A stretch of DNA of 36,040 nucleotides from Spirulina sp. CS-785/01. GTDB lineage: Bacteria; Cyanobacteriota; Cyanobacteriia; Cyanobacteriales; Spirulinaceae. The notes under the pieces were generated by a model, which was not told where the DNA came from, ran no database searches, and saw only the letters and a list, made by a program, of their open reading frames with translations. Position numbers and translations under genes: made by a program. Positions 9,403 through 17,258 of this stretch are shown here, piece after piece. The DNA is taken from positions 1-36,040 of the forward strand of contig NZ_JAQMSD010000091.1 of NCBI RefSeq assembly GCF_028330525.1, written 5' to 3'. How positions within the stretch are numbered: position 1 is the first letter of the stretch; each line of letters starts with the position of its first letter.

Positions 9403-9987
9403 ATGAATGCCTCGCGTCTTCTGGGTTCACTCCTCTGCTTGGGGGTATTGGCAACTCCAAGTTATGCTTTACCGGGACAACGGACTGAAACGGTGGCCGC
9501 TTGGATAGCGGGCAACCCTGCGTTGCGACCCACTGCGCGGGATGGTTTAACGGTTAAGCGCACCAGTACCGCGGCCCAGCGTTTTGAGTTTCGCGCTTCG
9601 ATTTTTCCCCCTGGTTTGGTTAGCTCTATTGGCAACCCAGGGACGATTCGCAGTGAGACGTTTTCCATTGTGGATCGGATCAATGGGGTGTCTCAAATGC
9701 AGTTAGAGCAGTCCTTACGGGAGATTTATGGTTTAGATATTTATCAGGACTATCTCCGAGGACAAATTTTGCATAGTTATCATTCGGAGCAAACGTTAGA
9801 GATGTCCCGACGGTTAGCTCTCCCTGGTATTGCTGCACAACGGGGAGAAATTCGCCTTGGGGAGGGGTTTGCCTATTGGGTGGAGTTAACGAGTAATGGT
9901 GAAGGGGAGGTTTATGCGGGACAATTGACGGTGTTGTTGATGGAGGATGTGGAGAAGTTGGAACGAGAGTTAATTTTGGGGAATTAG
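9403..9987 (+). CDS. Hypothetical small exported protein
   Basis: The 194-residue product starts at ATG 9403; a TTG two codons upstream is in frame but less likely. An N-terminal signal peptide is visible: MNASRLLGSLLCLGVLATPSYA, with probable cleavage after SYA. The mature part is soluble, with an RTETVAAWI motif near its start and no cysteines or membrane segments. I do not recognise a family. It faces paralog B across a 180-base divergent gap and is convergent with the thioesterase, from which it is separated by a double-hairpin sequence. A periplasmic or secreted location is inferred. Confidence 0.7.
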   Translation: MNASRLLGSLLCLGVLATPSYALPGQRTETVAAWIAGNPALRPTARDGLTVKRTSTAAQRFEFRASIFPPGLVSSIGNPGTIRSETFSIVDRINGVSQMQLEQSLREIYGLDIYQDYLRGQILHSYHSEQTLEMSRRLALPGIAAQRGEIRLGEGFAYWVELTSNGEGEVYAGQLTVLLMEDVEKLERELILGN

Positions 9988-9997
9988 TCAGTTTAAC

Positions 9998-10055
9998 CTT
10001 GGGTTTCAACCCAAGGCTAATAGCTAAAACCCGTTCAAAACGGGTTGGGTGAGTT
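9998..10055. terminator. Double-hairpin intergenic repeat, probable bidirectional terminator (copy 1)
   Basis: Two hairpins lie in tandem: CCTTGGGTT pairing with AACCCAAGG, then AACCCGTT pairing with AACGGGTT. They occupy the gap between two convergent genes. The same pair, with the same linker word AATAGCT, recurs at about 26158-26212. No long T-run is present, so termination is inferred from position and structure. Confidence 0.6.
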
Positions 10056-10099
10056 ACGGGATGCTTAACAATTGAGTCCCCATCGAACAAGACGGCTAT

Positions 10100-10609
10100 T
10101 TATCGGGAGAGTTTTACCAGTGCATTTTTGACGGATGGAGGAAGACGACGCATAATTTTTCCTTTTTCCCGATCAACGGCCACTAAGGTGACTTGGGCGG
10201 TTAAATAAAGAATATCTTGGGGTGGGGTTTCCGGGTTGGGTAAGTGGGGGGAACGCAATTCATAATCCCAGACAATGCGAACTCCACTCATATCCCGCAT
10301 CCGCGCTTTTAAGACTGCTGTTTCTCCTAAGCGTAAGGCTTGATGATAACGCACGGATAAATCCACTACAGGCAAATCACAGCCTATTTTAACTAAGTCC
10401 GCAAAATCAATGCCAATGGAGCGTAAACATTCCACTCTTGCTTCCTCTAGCCAACTGATATATGTACCATGCCATACAATCCCGGCGTAATCGGTATGAT
10501 GGGGTTGGGCTTTGACTAAATATTCATACCAAGATTCGGTTTTTGCCTGTAATGCTTCTTCTTCAGTAATGGCACGGGTTGGGGGCAGTTGATTTTGTTG
10601 ATCTCCCAT
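10100..10609 (-). CDS. 4HBT-family acyl-CoA thioesterase (hotdog fold)
   Basis: The 169-residue protein carries the YbgC/FcbC-type 4-hydroxybenzoyl-CoA thioesterase signature. The motif HTDYAGIVWHGTYISWLEEA near residues 38-57 includes the catalytic Asp and the helix that follows. Such enzymes hydrolyse acyl-CoA or acyl-ACP thioesters in the cytoplasm. In cyanobacteria some members act on dihydroxynaphthoyl-CoA in phylloquinone synthesis, but nothing here decides the substrate. An N-terminal extension of about 30 residues precedes the domain. A GGAG lies about 18 bases before the ATG, further than usual, so the start is less certain than the family. Confidence 0.85.
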   Translation of the reverse strand: MGDQQNQLPPTRAITEEEALQAKTESWYEYLVKAQPHHTDYAGIVWHGTYISWLEEARVECLRSIGIDFADLVKIGCDLPVVDLSVRYHQALRLGETAVLKARMRDMSGVRIVWDYELRSPHLPNPETPPQDILYLTAQVTLVAVDREKGKIMRRLPPSVKNALVKLSR

Positions 10610-10772
10610 CTTTGTTCTGTTGATACTCCTTTCAATATGATTAATTCTCTACCCACATCCCACGGTTTTTAGAGGGGGGTGAGGTTCAGATGACTGATAC
10701 CCTTCGATTTTAACGAGAGAAGTGTCTATCAAGGAGGAGTCGGGGGAATTTCCTGTTGTCAAGGTGGGAAAG

Positions 10773-10816
10773 GCAATAGGGAATGAATTTTTATTGATTT
10801 ATGGATTCCCTATTGC
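10773..10816 (-). terminator. 12-bp perfect hairpin downstream of pfkA
   Basis: GCAATAGGGAAT (10773-10784) and ATTCCCTATTGC (10805-10816) form a perfect 12-bp stem around a 20-base AT-rich loop. It begins 14 bases past the pfkA stop in the direction of transcription. No T-run follows, so it is either a terminator or a 3' stabilising hairpin. Confidence 0.6.
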
Positions 10817-10830
10817 TGGTGTCAAGCTCC

Positions 10831-11970
10831 CTAAACGCCTTCTTGGACTAGATCAGAGGAAGAAAAGGTGGGGGATGAATGACTGCCATTTTCGCTATAG
10901 TGCAACCCCTCGCCATAAGTGGATTCAGCCGCCTCGCATTCGCCCACATAGATGCCTAATCCCCGTGCGGTATGGATTAAGGTGTCGTGGGGATCAACCT
11001 TGCGAATCTTACCACAGGCTTCTTCAATGGGAACGGGGATGACTTGGTGGTTTTGCCATGTCACCATTTTGTCATAGATATCTTGGGCGATTAAATCTAC
11101 GGCTGCCACCCCAAAGGAGGAGGCTAAAACGCGATCGCTGGGACTCGGAATTCCGCCCCGTTGCACATGGCCCAACACTGTCACTCGTGTATCTACTCCA
11201 GTTAACTCTGTCACTAAGTTGGAGAAATATTCCCCGACATTGCCGATACGGCATTTCCCATCTCGCGTACAAACTGCCTCCGAGACTACCATGACGGTGA
11301 AGTTAAAGCCCTGGGTTTTTCGCTGTTCAATTTTGCGACAAATGGTATTGATATTGTAGGGAATTTCGGGAATGAGAACGACGTGGGCTCCTCCGGCAAT
11401 CCCGGCATTGAGGGCTATATGCCCCGCATCTCGTCCCATCACTTCGAGGATCATCACCCGTTGATGGCTTTCTGCGGTGGATTGTAGGCGATCAATGGCT
11501 TCGGTGGCTACATTTACTGCCGTTTGATAGCCAATGGCATATTCGGTGGAATAGACATCATTATCAATGGTTTTGGGGACGGCCACAAAGTTAAAACCTG
11601 CTTCTTTGGCTATTCCATGGAGAATGGCTAAACTGCCGTCTCCTCCAATACCAATGAGGGCATCAAGACCGAGATTTTTGTAATTCTCGATAATGGTGGG
11701 CATACAGTCGGCAATTTTTTTCTCTCCTTTATTGGTGGTCCCTAGGAGTGTCCCCCCCCGTGTGAGTAGGGTTTCTACTTTATGGAGTTTGAGGTCCATA
11801 TATTCGGGGGGGGATACCATTAAGCCCTTGGTTGCTCCTTTGATGCCAATGACTTCCCAACCGTAGGTGCTGACGGCCCGGTTGACGATGGCGCGAATTG
11901 TGGCGTTGAGTCCTGCACAGTCGCCACCACTGGTTAAAATACCGATACGTTTACGTTTATGTTCACTCAT
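10831..11970 (-). CDS. pfkA: 6-phosphofructokinase
   Basis: The enzyme phosphorylates fructose 6-phosphate to fructose 1,6-bisphosphate, the committed step of glycolysis. The 379-residue protein has GILTSGGDCAGLNA at residues 10-23, GIGGDGSLA (about 107-115), PKTIDND (about 131-137) and MGRDAGHIA (about 177-185). GGDG with Gly is the ATP-type residue, whereas Lys in PKTIDND is the residue typical of PPi-type and mixed group III enzymes. ATP use is therefore likely but not certain. The long C-terminal tail after GLGIYVGE is Ser/Glu-rich and unconserved. A clear GAGGA ribosome site precedes the ATG. Confidence 0.95.
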   Translation of the reverse strand: MSEHKRKRIGILTSGGDCAGLNATIRAIVNRAVSTYGWEVIGIKGATKGLMVSPPEYMDLKLHKVETLLTRGGTLLGTTNKGEKKIADCMPTIIENYKNLGLDALIGIGGDGSLAILHGIAKEAGFNFVAVPKTIDNDVYSTEYAIGYQTAVNVATEAIDRLQSTAESHQRVMILEVMGRDAGHIALNAGIAGGAHVVLIPEIPYNINTICRKIEQRKTQGFNFTVMVVSEAVCTRDGKCRIGNVGEYFSNLVTELTGVDTRVTVLGHVQRGGIPSPSDRVLASSFGVAAVDLIAQDIYDKMVTWQNHQVIPVPIEEACGKIRKVDPHDTLIHTARGLGIYVGECEAAESTYGEGLHYSENGSHSSPTFSSSDLVQEGV

Positions 11971-12375
11971 CTGTTTGTCCTCTCAAGATAGGGAGTCCTT
12001 TCTCACTTTTTCTGTAAGTCTTCAGGTTGGTTGGAAAATTTCCCTAAATGTCCCCGTCACAATGGGGTTTGCAAGGAATTTCCTGAATACTTACGGTTTT
12101 ATTGTTAACGGACTTGTACGTTATCTAGAATTTTATCGGTATAAATTTTAGATTTGGGGATTTTAGTAAGAGAATTTAACGTTACGAATTATTATTACTT
12201 TGTTTAAGGTTTTCTAAAGTTTATTTTAAGATTTTAAGTTGTATAATGTGATGATATATACTTTTTGGGGAATGGGAATAGGGAATGGGGAATGGGGAAT
12301 GGGGAATGGGGAATAGGGAATAGGGAATAGGGAATGGGGAAAAAGACAATAATTCCCAATTCCCAATTGATAAAC
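11971..12375. other. Intergenic region upstream of pfkA
   Basis: These 405 bases hold no gene that I can support. The pfkA side must contain its promoter, but I cannot assign -35/-10 boxes with confidence. The middle (12120-12260) is very AT-rich. The far end carries the heptamer array at 12267-12339. Confidence 0.6.
12267..12339. repeat. Tandem heptamer array (GGGAATG/GGGAATA)
   Basis: About ten consecutive heptamers, GGGAATG or GGGAATA, lie between pfkA and the gamma-glutamylcyclotransferase-like gene. The G/A choice at the last position occurs in blocks, as expected for slippage. It is the same unit as at 1655-1703 (opposite strand) and 34021-34045. Confidence 0.9.
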
Positions 12376-12882
12376 TTAGGCAGATTTTAAGTCATATTTC
12401 TGTTGCTGTTGTAACTGTTTCATGTGATGGAATAGTTGCCAACAATAACTTTCGGGTAAACCACAGGTAATTGCGCCTCGTAACACGACGTTAAAATACC
12501 AATCATTGGGAGCTAATTCTTGCGATAACTTATCTACAACTACATAGGTTCGGACATGGGGATAAATGCGGCCTTGACATTCTACGGTAATGAATTCATG
12601 ACGATAGCCATTATGGGGAATTTCTTCTCGGATATCTAATGGTTCACTGAGTCGTTGGGGGAGATGATATAGTACCCCCATAACAGAACTGTGATCATCG
12701 GGAACAATATCTAAGGCCCCGCATTGACGACGGAGAGATTTACGATAAAATCCGAGACGATAATGGTTAACTTTGGCGGGTCCGACTACATAGGGATAGG
12801 TGGGTTCTCCGAAGGTTCGTTGTAAGTCCACTGGACACATACAACTGCCGTAAGCGAAATAATAAAAGTAATTTTGAGTCAT
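12376..12882 (-). CDS. Gamma-glutamylcyclotransferase-like protein
   Basis: The 168-residue protein starts at ATG 12882 (MTQNYFYYFAYGSC); a TTG three codons upstream is in frame. YFAYGSCM (about residues 6-13) matches the YGSN/YGSL substrate-binding loop of GGCT/AIG2-like proteins. A candidate catalytic Glu lies in LDIREEIPHNGYRH. These enzymes release 5-oxoproline from gamma-glutamyl compounds, but many bacterial members have no proven substrate. The C-terminus is Gln-rich. It lies downstream of the subtilase gene on the same strand, about 50 bases apart, so co-transcription is possible. Confidence 0.75.
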   Translation of the reverse strand: MTQNYFYYFAYGSCMCPVDLQRTFGEPTYPYVVGPAKVNHYRLGFYRKSLRRQCGALDIVPDDHSSVMGVLYHLPQRLSEPLDIREEIPHNGYRHEFITVECQGRIYPHVRTYVVVDKLSQELAPNDWYFNVVLRGAITCGLPESYCWQLFHHMKQLQQQQKYDLKSA

Positions 12883-12933
12883 CAGTAACAATGCGGTTGA
12901 ATGGCTGGGTGAGTGGGGATGGGGGATTGGTGA

Positions 12934-14526
12934 TTATTCTTCGCTAAATGTCCACCATGCTAGGGCATAATCTTGTTTGGGTTGATTTTCTTGCTGATGA
13001 TAGACAATGCGAATTTTATAACGTCCGGTTTCGGGGACAGGACAAAAAATGTGTTCGACACTATCCACATCACTCACCGAGGAGCAAGTGGTGGCTGGGG
13101 TTTCTGCGCGGTTGGCGGGGATTAAATAGACATCGAGGTTATTTAATCCGCGATCGCTAAAATCCTCTCCTAAATCAAACTGGCCATTTCCATTTTGATC
13201 ATTGAGTTCGACCCAACGTTGCCATGCGAGGGTGACAGACGCATAACTTCCTTTGGGTAAGGGGGTGTCGATGACATAATCTTGCACCTGTCCGCTTTCT
13301 AGGGTGTTGTAGTCCCATCCCTGTGCGGGAACAGGGGTATCTGGCCCCCATTGACCACTACTAAACTGTTGATAGGCTCGAAAGGCGTTTAATTGACCTG
13401 TTCCCATTTGAATATCTAGGGGAATAGCAGGGTTATTATAAGCATCCCGTTGCAGCCAAGTTGTATTGTCCTTAGCTAAAATTGTGCGAGTCATGCCTAA
13501 ATGGTAGCCATCTCCGGTATCTTGGATTTTATCAGCCGAATTGAGCAGAACGGCTCTCATTACTTCACTACGACGGGAGGCGACGGTCCAGTTGGGGGCG
13601 TTTTCTTTTAACTGGCGATCGCCGTATTCTTGTAAAACGGCCACTGTTCCCACTACATGGGGGGCTGCAAAACTTGTTCCGGTGACTTGGATGCGATCGC
13701 CCTCTAGATCATACACCCCAATGCGATTCCCTGGGGCGACCAAATTAATCGCCCGTCTTGCTCCTTGATTAATCTCTCGCAAAATCAAACGGCGGCCAAT
13801 CCCCTCCGGTAAGGCACTTAAATTAGAAAAATCCAGTTTACGAAACTCTCCCTCCCAGCGAGTCGTTGAGGCCACATTCACCCCATTAAAATTATCCGTA
13901 GGAATGGGAATGCCGCCTCCCCCTTGATTCCCGGCAATCACATAGAGGGTATTATGCACCCGTGCCGACCAATCCACACAGCGCGTTAACAGGGCGTTTC
14001 CGTCCAAGGTGGGATTAGAACGGGGATCACGACGTAGGGGTTCACCAAAACTAATATTAATCGCCCGCACATCCCCCGCATTGCGTAAGGCCACGTGCTG
14101 GGCCGCCAAACATTCCTCTGGTTGTCCCGCATTCCGGAGTGATCCCACCGCCGAGGAATAGAGACGCGCTTCTGGGGCTACCCCTGTTAATGCTTTATCC
14201 TGACTGACCATGACCAGGGCCACCATGGCCGCATGGGGATCAACATGGGTGTTAGAATTGGCCGGGCGATCGCGGTGAAACACCCCAGCAATATCCAACT
14301 CCGGCAAATTCAACGCCGCTTTATCCAACCCAAATTTACTGGGCCGTCCCACTTCCACTTGTCCAATGCCAATTTTACGCCCCAATAAATCATAGGGCAG
14401 TTCATGGAGGCGTAGAACATCAATTCCTTGTTCCCCCGTCGAGTCGTCCAAAGCCATCACGGGGATAGTCAAGCCAACGACTGCTAACCCTCCCAGCAGT
14501 GCAACCAGTTGTTTTCTCATCTGCAT
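12934..14526 (-). CDS. S8 (subtilisin-like) serine peptidase, divergent active site
   Basis: The 530-residue protein has an N-terminal signal peptide (cleavage probably after PVMA) and a subtilase fold. The nucleophile Ser285 is in GTSFAAPHVVG, the oxyanion Asn200 is in VIAGNQG, and a candidate His98 is in DPHAAMVA, where HGTHVAG is usual. The position of the catalytic Asp (normally VIDTG) reads GQVEVG, giving Glu58. Catalysis may be altered or lost, or Glu may substitute. The C-terminal 120 residues look like a beta-rich pre-peptidase/P-type domain containing an EF-hand-like NDQNGNGQFD. Probably periplasmic or secreted. Confidence 0.85.
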   Translation of the reverse strand: MQMRKQLVALLGGLAVVGLTIPVMALDDSTGEQGIDVLRLHELPYDLLGRKIGIGQVEVGRPSKFGLDKAALNLPELDIAGVFHRDRPANSNTHVDPHAAMVALVMVSQDKALTGVAPEARLYSSAVGSLRNAGQPEECLAAQHVALRNAGDVRAINISFGEPLRRDPRSNPTLDGNALLTRCVDWSARVHNTLYVIAGNQGGGGIPIPTDNFNGVNVASTTRWEGEFRKLDFSNLSALPEGIGRRLILREINQGARRAINLVAPGNRIGVYDLEGDRIQVTGTSFAAPHVVGTVAVLQEYGDRQLKENAPNWTVASRRSEVMRAVLLNSADKIQDTGDGYHLGMTRTILAKDNTTWLQRDAYNNPAIPLDIQMGTGQLNAFRAYQQFSSGQWGPDTPVPAQGWDYNTLESGQVQDYVIDTPLPKGSYASVTLAWQRWVELNDQNGNGQFDLGEDFSDRGLNNLDVYLIPANRAETPATTCSSVSDVDSVEHIFCPVPETGRYKIRIVYHQQENQPKQDYALAWWTFSEE

Positions 14527-14683
14527 AGACAGTGCGCTAATTCCTTCTCTATCTTACGGAAACTCCCGCCAGTTTGTCGGTCAATTGAGCTTATCTTGAT
14601 TTTTCGGGGGGTGAGGAGTCATGGAAAGGGGGTTCTACTTATTTTCACCATATTACAGGAGACGATTACATGATCATCATATT

Positions 14684-14859
14684 CATAAGACCTATTCCTG
14701 TAGGGTGTGTTGGGTGGGGGAAAAGGTTAAAATATCACTTAACGGTAAGTTCCACCCAACGCACCGTCTGGTTATAGAATACAAGAGGGTGTGGTGCGTT
14801 CAACGGTCGAGACTCTCTATTTTTATCTCCAAGGTAACATCCCTTGAACACACCCTACC
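14684..14859. repeat. Double-hairpin dispersed repeat, copy 1
   Basis: This 176-bp element contains two long inverted repeats: one built on GGTGTGTTGGGTGG with CCACCCAACGCACC, the other on GGTGCGTTCAACGG with a complementary arm ending at 14858. It is about 85-90% identical to copy 2 (16331-16506) over the whole length. Its right edge abuts the stop codon of the DUF2290-like fragment. It encodes no protein. The 157 bases between the subtilase start and this copy hold no gene that I can support. Confidence 0.85.
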
Positions 14860-15170
14860 TAATCAATAGAGATATGTAAAATTTTCTTTTCATTATTAGT
14901 GATTGTTTCTGCAAATAAAGAAAATTTAAAGTTTAAATCTTGTGTAAATTTTTTAAAGGCAGTATTATAAAAATTTCGTAATATAAAAGCGATAAAAACA
15001 CTAGGAGTCAGAGGAGCAGATACAGGGATTCTACAATTTTTAAATTGTCCTAACGTCAGATGACATTGAGGATGTTCAATTTCTTCAAAATTATCCGGAT
15101 CATCATCAAATCTAATCGGGACTGGACTAATATTTTTTTCTAGAATATCCGCATAAATAATATCTTCTTC
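14859..15170 (-). pseudogene. DUF2290-like gene fragment
   Basis: Reading the minus strand from 15170 gives 103 uninterrupted codons ending at TAG 14861-14859. Recognisable stretches are SPVPIRFDDDPDNFEEIEHP, HLTLGQFKNCRIPVSAPLTP and FILRNFYNTAF. From memory this resembles the DUF2290 family of unknown function; I cannot check it. There is no start codon near the 5' end, and two in-frame TAA codons lie just upstream (around 15174-15182), so the fragment has lost its beginning. It partly overlaps the end of the helicase remnant in another frame, which suggests a deletion fused the two genes. Confidence 0.5.
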
Positions 15171-15548
15171 ATATCTTTATTAATCAAATTCATTTTTTCT
15201 CTTTCTGCTTTATTAGGATAAGTGAAAGAAAGAGCAAAATAATGTTGTTTAATTTTCCTGAACTCTATTTCTAATTTCTTCATTTTTTCACCATATCCTA
15301 TAACCCGTAACCATGCTTTACTTCTAGTCATGGCAGTAAACAAAATATTACGTTTTCGAGCTATATCGATTTCACTAAAGCATTCTTGAGCATTAATTAA
15401 ATAAACCATTGCTGCTTCATTCCCTTTTGCTCGGTGAATACTTGTAAAGACAACACTCTTCGATAAATTCCAAACCCTAAAGCATGGGCTGAAGCAAGAA
15501 TAGGACGAGAATTTCGATAGCAAGTATTCAGTATAATATCTTGTTGCG
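15140..15548 (-). pseudogene. UvrD/Rep-like DNA helicase remnant with internal deletion
   Basis: From just past the hicB stop, one frame reads ILNTCYRNSRPILASAHALG then FGIYR, a motif IV region of UvrD-like helicases. The frame is then lost, and a second frame continues with VVFTSIHRAKGNEAAMVYLI (motif V) and RNILFTAMTRSKAWLRV (motif VI). The Walker A half is absent, and the sequence between motifs IV and V, about 100 residues in relatives as I recall, is deleted. It cannot encode a working helicase. The open frame of 127 codons ending at 15140 is the second part only. The helicase and the DUF2290-like fragment were probably neighbours in an ancestral operon. Confidence 0.75.
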
Positions 15549-15550
15549 GT

Positions 15551-15787
15551 TCACCGTCTAAATTTCTTTGACCTTTTTACGGTCTGTAACCGTCCTTGAG
15601 GTTTAGGGATTTCACGGCCTAATTCCTGTGCGGTTTCTATCCACTCCTGCATAACAATTTCTACATTCTGTAATGCATCTTGATAGGTTTCCCCATCTGC
15701 GGCACATCCCGCAAGTTCTGGCACTTCTGCAATAAAGGCTTGATCTTCTTCACTCCAGTTAATGATTATTTTATAATGTAGTGTCAT
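15551..15787 (-). CDS. hicB: HicB-family antitoxin
   Basis: The 78-residue protein has the HicB partial RNase-H-like fold: KIIINWSEEDQAFIAEVPELAGCAADGETYQDALQNV. In the HicAB family HicB binds and neutralises the HicA mRNA interferase and often represses its own promoter. This copy has no recognisable C-terminal DNA-binding domain beyond a short basic tail (KRSKKFRR). Its ATG is preceded by an excellent AGGAGG site, and its start overlaps the end of hicA by 17 bases, so the two are translationally coupled. The helicase relic begins directly after its stop. Confidence 0.9.
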   Translation of the reverse strand: MTLHYKIIINWSEEDQAFIAEVPELAGCAADGETYQDALQNVEIVMQEWIETAQELGREIPKPQGRLQTVKRSKKFRR

Positions 15788-16040
15788 TTTGACCTCCTAA
15801 ATTATATTTTAAAATTACTGCTCGGACTTGCTTGACTTGATAGGGTTTAGCTTTAGAGTCTTTTTTGGGTTGTAAATTTAAAATTTCTTCAATATTATCT
15901 TTAGTAAAAATATGATGACTTCCTCGAATTCGTTCATCAAACCCTAACTTCCGTAATACTTTACAAAGTAGATTAAACTCAATATTGGCATCTGACGTAC
16001 CGTTTATAATTTTAGCAAAAAGTTTATCCAGTTGAGTCAC
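15771..16040 (-). CDS. hicA: HicA-family mRNA interferase toxin
   Basis: The 89-residue toxin starts at GTG 16040. It shows the dsRBD-like HicA pattern: LCKVLRKLGFDERIRGSHHIF, with the catalytic His in GSHHIF, and KPYQVKQVRAVILKYNL. HicA cleaves mRNA and tmRNA when free of HicB. The N-terminal LFAKIINGTSDANIEFNLL is the common cyanobacterial form. It is placed first in the operon, upstream of hicB with a 17-base overlap. No frame damage is visible, so this is the intact toxin-antitoxin pair of the island. Confidence 0.9.
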   Translation of the reverse strand: MTQLDKLFAKIINGTSDANIEFNLLCKVLRKLGFDERIRGSHHIFTKDNIEEILNLQPKKDSKAKPYQVKQVRAVILKYNLGGQNDTTL

Positions 16041-16084
16041 CTGTTATTAATTGATCCTGATACATAGAATCTATCATAACATCC

Positions 16085-16333
16085 TTAATAAATTTGAGAA
16101 GGGAGAGGGATTGTTTTTTTGTTACTCCAATAAACGGTTTCAATCCATAACTCTCTGGCTTCGTTAATATTTTCTAATGCCTCCTCTAAGGTATCTCCTT
16201 GGGTGATACATCCCGGTAAATTGGGAATTGCGACGGTATATCCCCCATCTGCTTCGGGATAGAGCGATATGGGATATTTTAGAGATAAATAGTATTCTAA
16301 GGGTTGATGGTCAGTGTTTTGACTCGGTTTCAT
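16085..16333 (-). CDS. Orphan HicB-family protein, duplicate 1
   Basis: The 82-residue HicB-like domain reads YPISLYPEADGGYTVAIPNL and PGCITQGDTLEEALENINEA. The likely start is ATG 16333 (MKPSQNTDHQ). A longer frame from 16378 is translated repeat DNA and is not credible. The ATG and a purine-rich AGG just upstream lie inside the end of double-hairpin repeat copy 2, so the repeat may supply the translation start. There is no hicA next to it. The gene is nearly identical at DNA level to 18060-18255, showing a recent duplication. The role may be a solitary antitoxin; this is inferred. Confidence 0.75.
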   Translation of the reverse strand: MKPSQNTDHQPLEYYLSLKYPISLYPEADGGYTVAIPNLPGCITQGDTLEEALENINEARELWIETVYWSNKKTIPLPSQIY

Positions 16334-16506
16334 AAGACCTATTCCTGTAGGGTGCGTTGGGTGGAGAAAAACGTTCAAATATCACTTAACGGTCAGTTCC
16401 ACCCAACGCACCGTCTGGTTATAGAATACAAGAGGGTGCGGTGCGTTCAACGGTTTATACTCTCTATGTTCGTCTCTAAGGTAACATCCGTTGAACGCAC
16501 CCTACA
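16331..16506. repeat. Double-hairpin dispersed repeat, copy 2
   Basis: This is the full-length copy with perfect arms. GGTGCGTTGGGTGGA (16351-16365) pairs with TCCACCCAACGCACC (16398-16412). GGTGCGTTCAACGG (16440-16453) pairs with CCGTTGAACGCACC (16488-16501). It shares both hairpins and the linker with copy 1. One end forms the 5' end of the orphan hicB gene. Confidence 0.9.
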
Positions 16507-16630
16507 GCTATCTCGAATGCAGCCAAGGGACAAATTCTTCCTCTAAAGTAGGTAAAAATCCTCCGGGATTAGCTGATATATTTTAAGGGATATTAAGACT
16601 ACTAATTATATTTCTTTCAACACTCGAAGT
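16507..16630 (-). pseudogene. Short C-terminal gene fragment of unknown origin
   Basis: On the minus strand a frame ending near 16507 reads NPGGFLPTLEEEFVPWLHSR and then a stop, which looks like the last 20 residues of a protein cut off by the repeat. I do not recognise the family. The rest of this gap is AT-rich and holds nothing I can support. Confidence 0.3.
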
Positions 16631-17062
16631 TTAATAAGGATTAATAACTTGAAGCTGACTAGACTTGTATTCAATAATTTGTTGATCCTGCAAATCTTCC
16701 GTAATAATTTGTGAATATCCCGCAGAAAACGCTGAAGCCACGATCAACGAATCATAAAACGCAAACTGATAACGGCCATATAACTCTAACGCATCAAAAG
16801 TTAGTTCAGTAGTCAAAGGGATACAATTAGCTACGTTAAGAATAAATTTCAAAAAGTTAGCAATTTCATCTTTGTCTAAAAAACTTTTCCGCAAAAGAAC
16901 ATTAGAGAGTTCATTAATAACCTGCTGGGAAATAAAAATTTTCTCGTTTTGGACTTTTAATAGTTCTCGACTTCTTTCTTTTTTCTTTATATCTTCCTCT
17001 GTTTTTGCCTATAGTCCTAGATAAACAAAAACATTCGTGTCATAAAAACAATTATCTGGCAT
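16631..17062 (-). pseudogene. VapC-like PIN-domain toxin interrupted by one in-frame amber codon
   Basis: From ATG 17062 (overlapping the antitoxin stop) the frame encodes a full 143-residue PIN protein. It starts MPDNCFYDTNVFVYLGL, meets TAG at 17011-17009 (codon 18), and then continues in the same frame to the stop at 16631. The first catalytic Asp is in YDTN, and the later acidic cluster is in FYDSLIVASA and ITEDLQD. PIN toxins are Mg-dependent RNases. A single base change explains the loss. An internal restart at Met in LLRKSF-type sequence would lack the first Asp and be inactive. Confidence 0.85.
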
Positions 17063-17258
17063 TTCTCTCTTCCCTAGAAGAAATGACATCCCCCTCTAAC
17101 GTAAAACTATGCTCATCACACCATTGTAAAAGCTGGTTGACATGATTCTCGTAAGTCACCAACTCCGCCTCCTCTTTTAACCTTTGCTCGAACTCCTGAA
17201 TAATCTGTTTTACCTTAGCTTGAGACAAATTATCAGGGACATTAATCACCACTTGCAT
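17052..17258 (-). CDS. Antitoxin paired with the PIN toxin
   Basis: The 68-residue, mostly helical acidic protein (MQVVINVPDNLSQAKVKQII) resembles small cyanobacterial antitoxins that precede PIN-domain genes. A strong GAGGA site lies 9 bases before ATG 17258. Its last codons overlap the start of the PIN gene by 11 bases, a coupling typical of vapBC-like operons. No DNA-binding fold is obvious. Since the partner carries a nonsense codon, this is an antitoxin left without an active toxin. Confidence 0.65.
   Translation of the reverse strand: MQVVINVPDNLSQAKVKQIIQEFEQRLKEEAELVTYENHVNQLLQWCDEHSFTLEGDVISSREERNAR

Noticed and set aside
12267-12339. Possible CRISPR-like array
   Set aside because: Units are 7 bases with no spacers. 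It is a tandem heptamer repeat, and no cas gene is present.
14621-14869. 82-codon plus-strand frame over the hairpin repeat (and its twin at 16304-16546)
   Set aside because: It is translated repeat DNA with the same sequence in both places. No ribosome site or family; the repeat is palindromic.
15140-15523. 127-residue intact protein
   Set aside because: It contains only helicase motifs V and VI with an unlikely start. The upstream motif IV in another frame shows it is a pseudogene piece.
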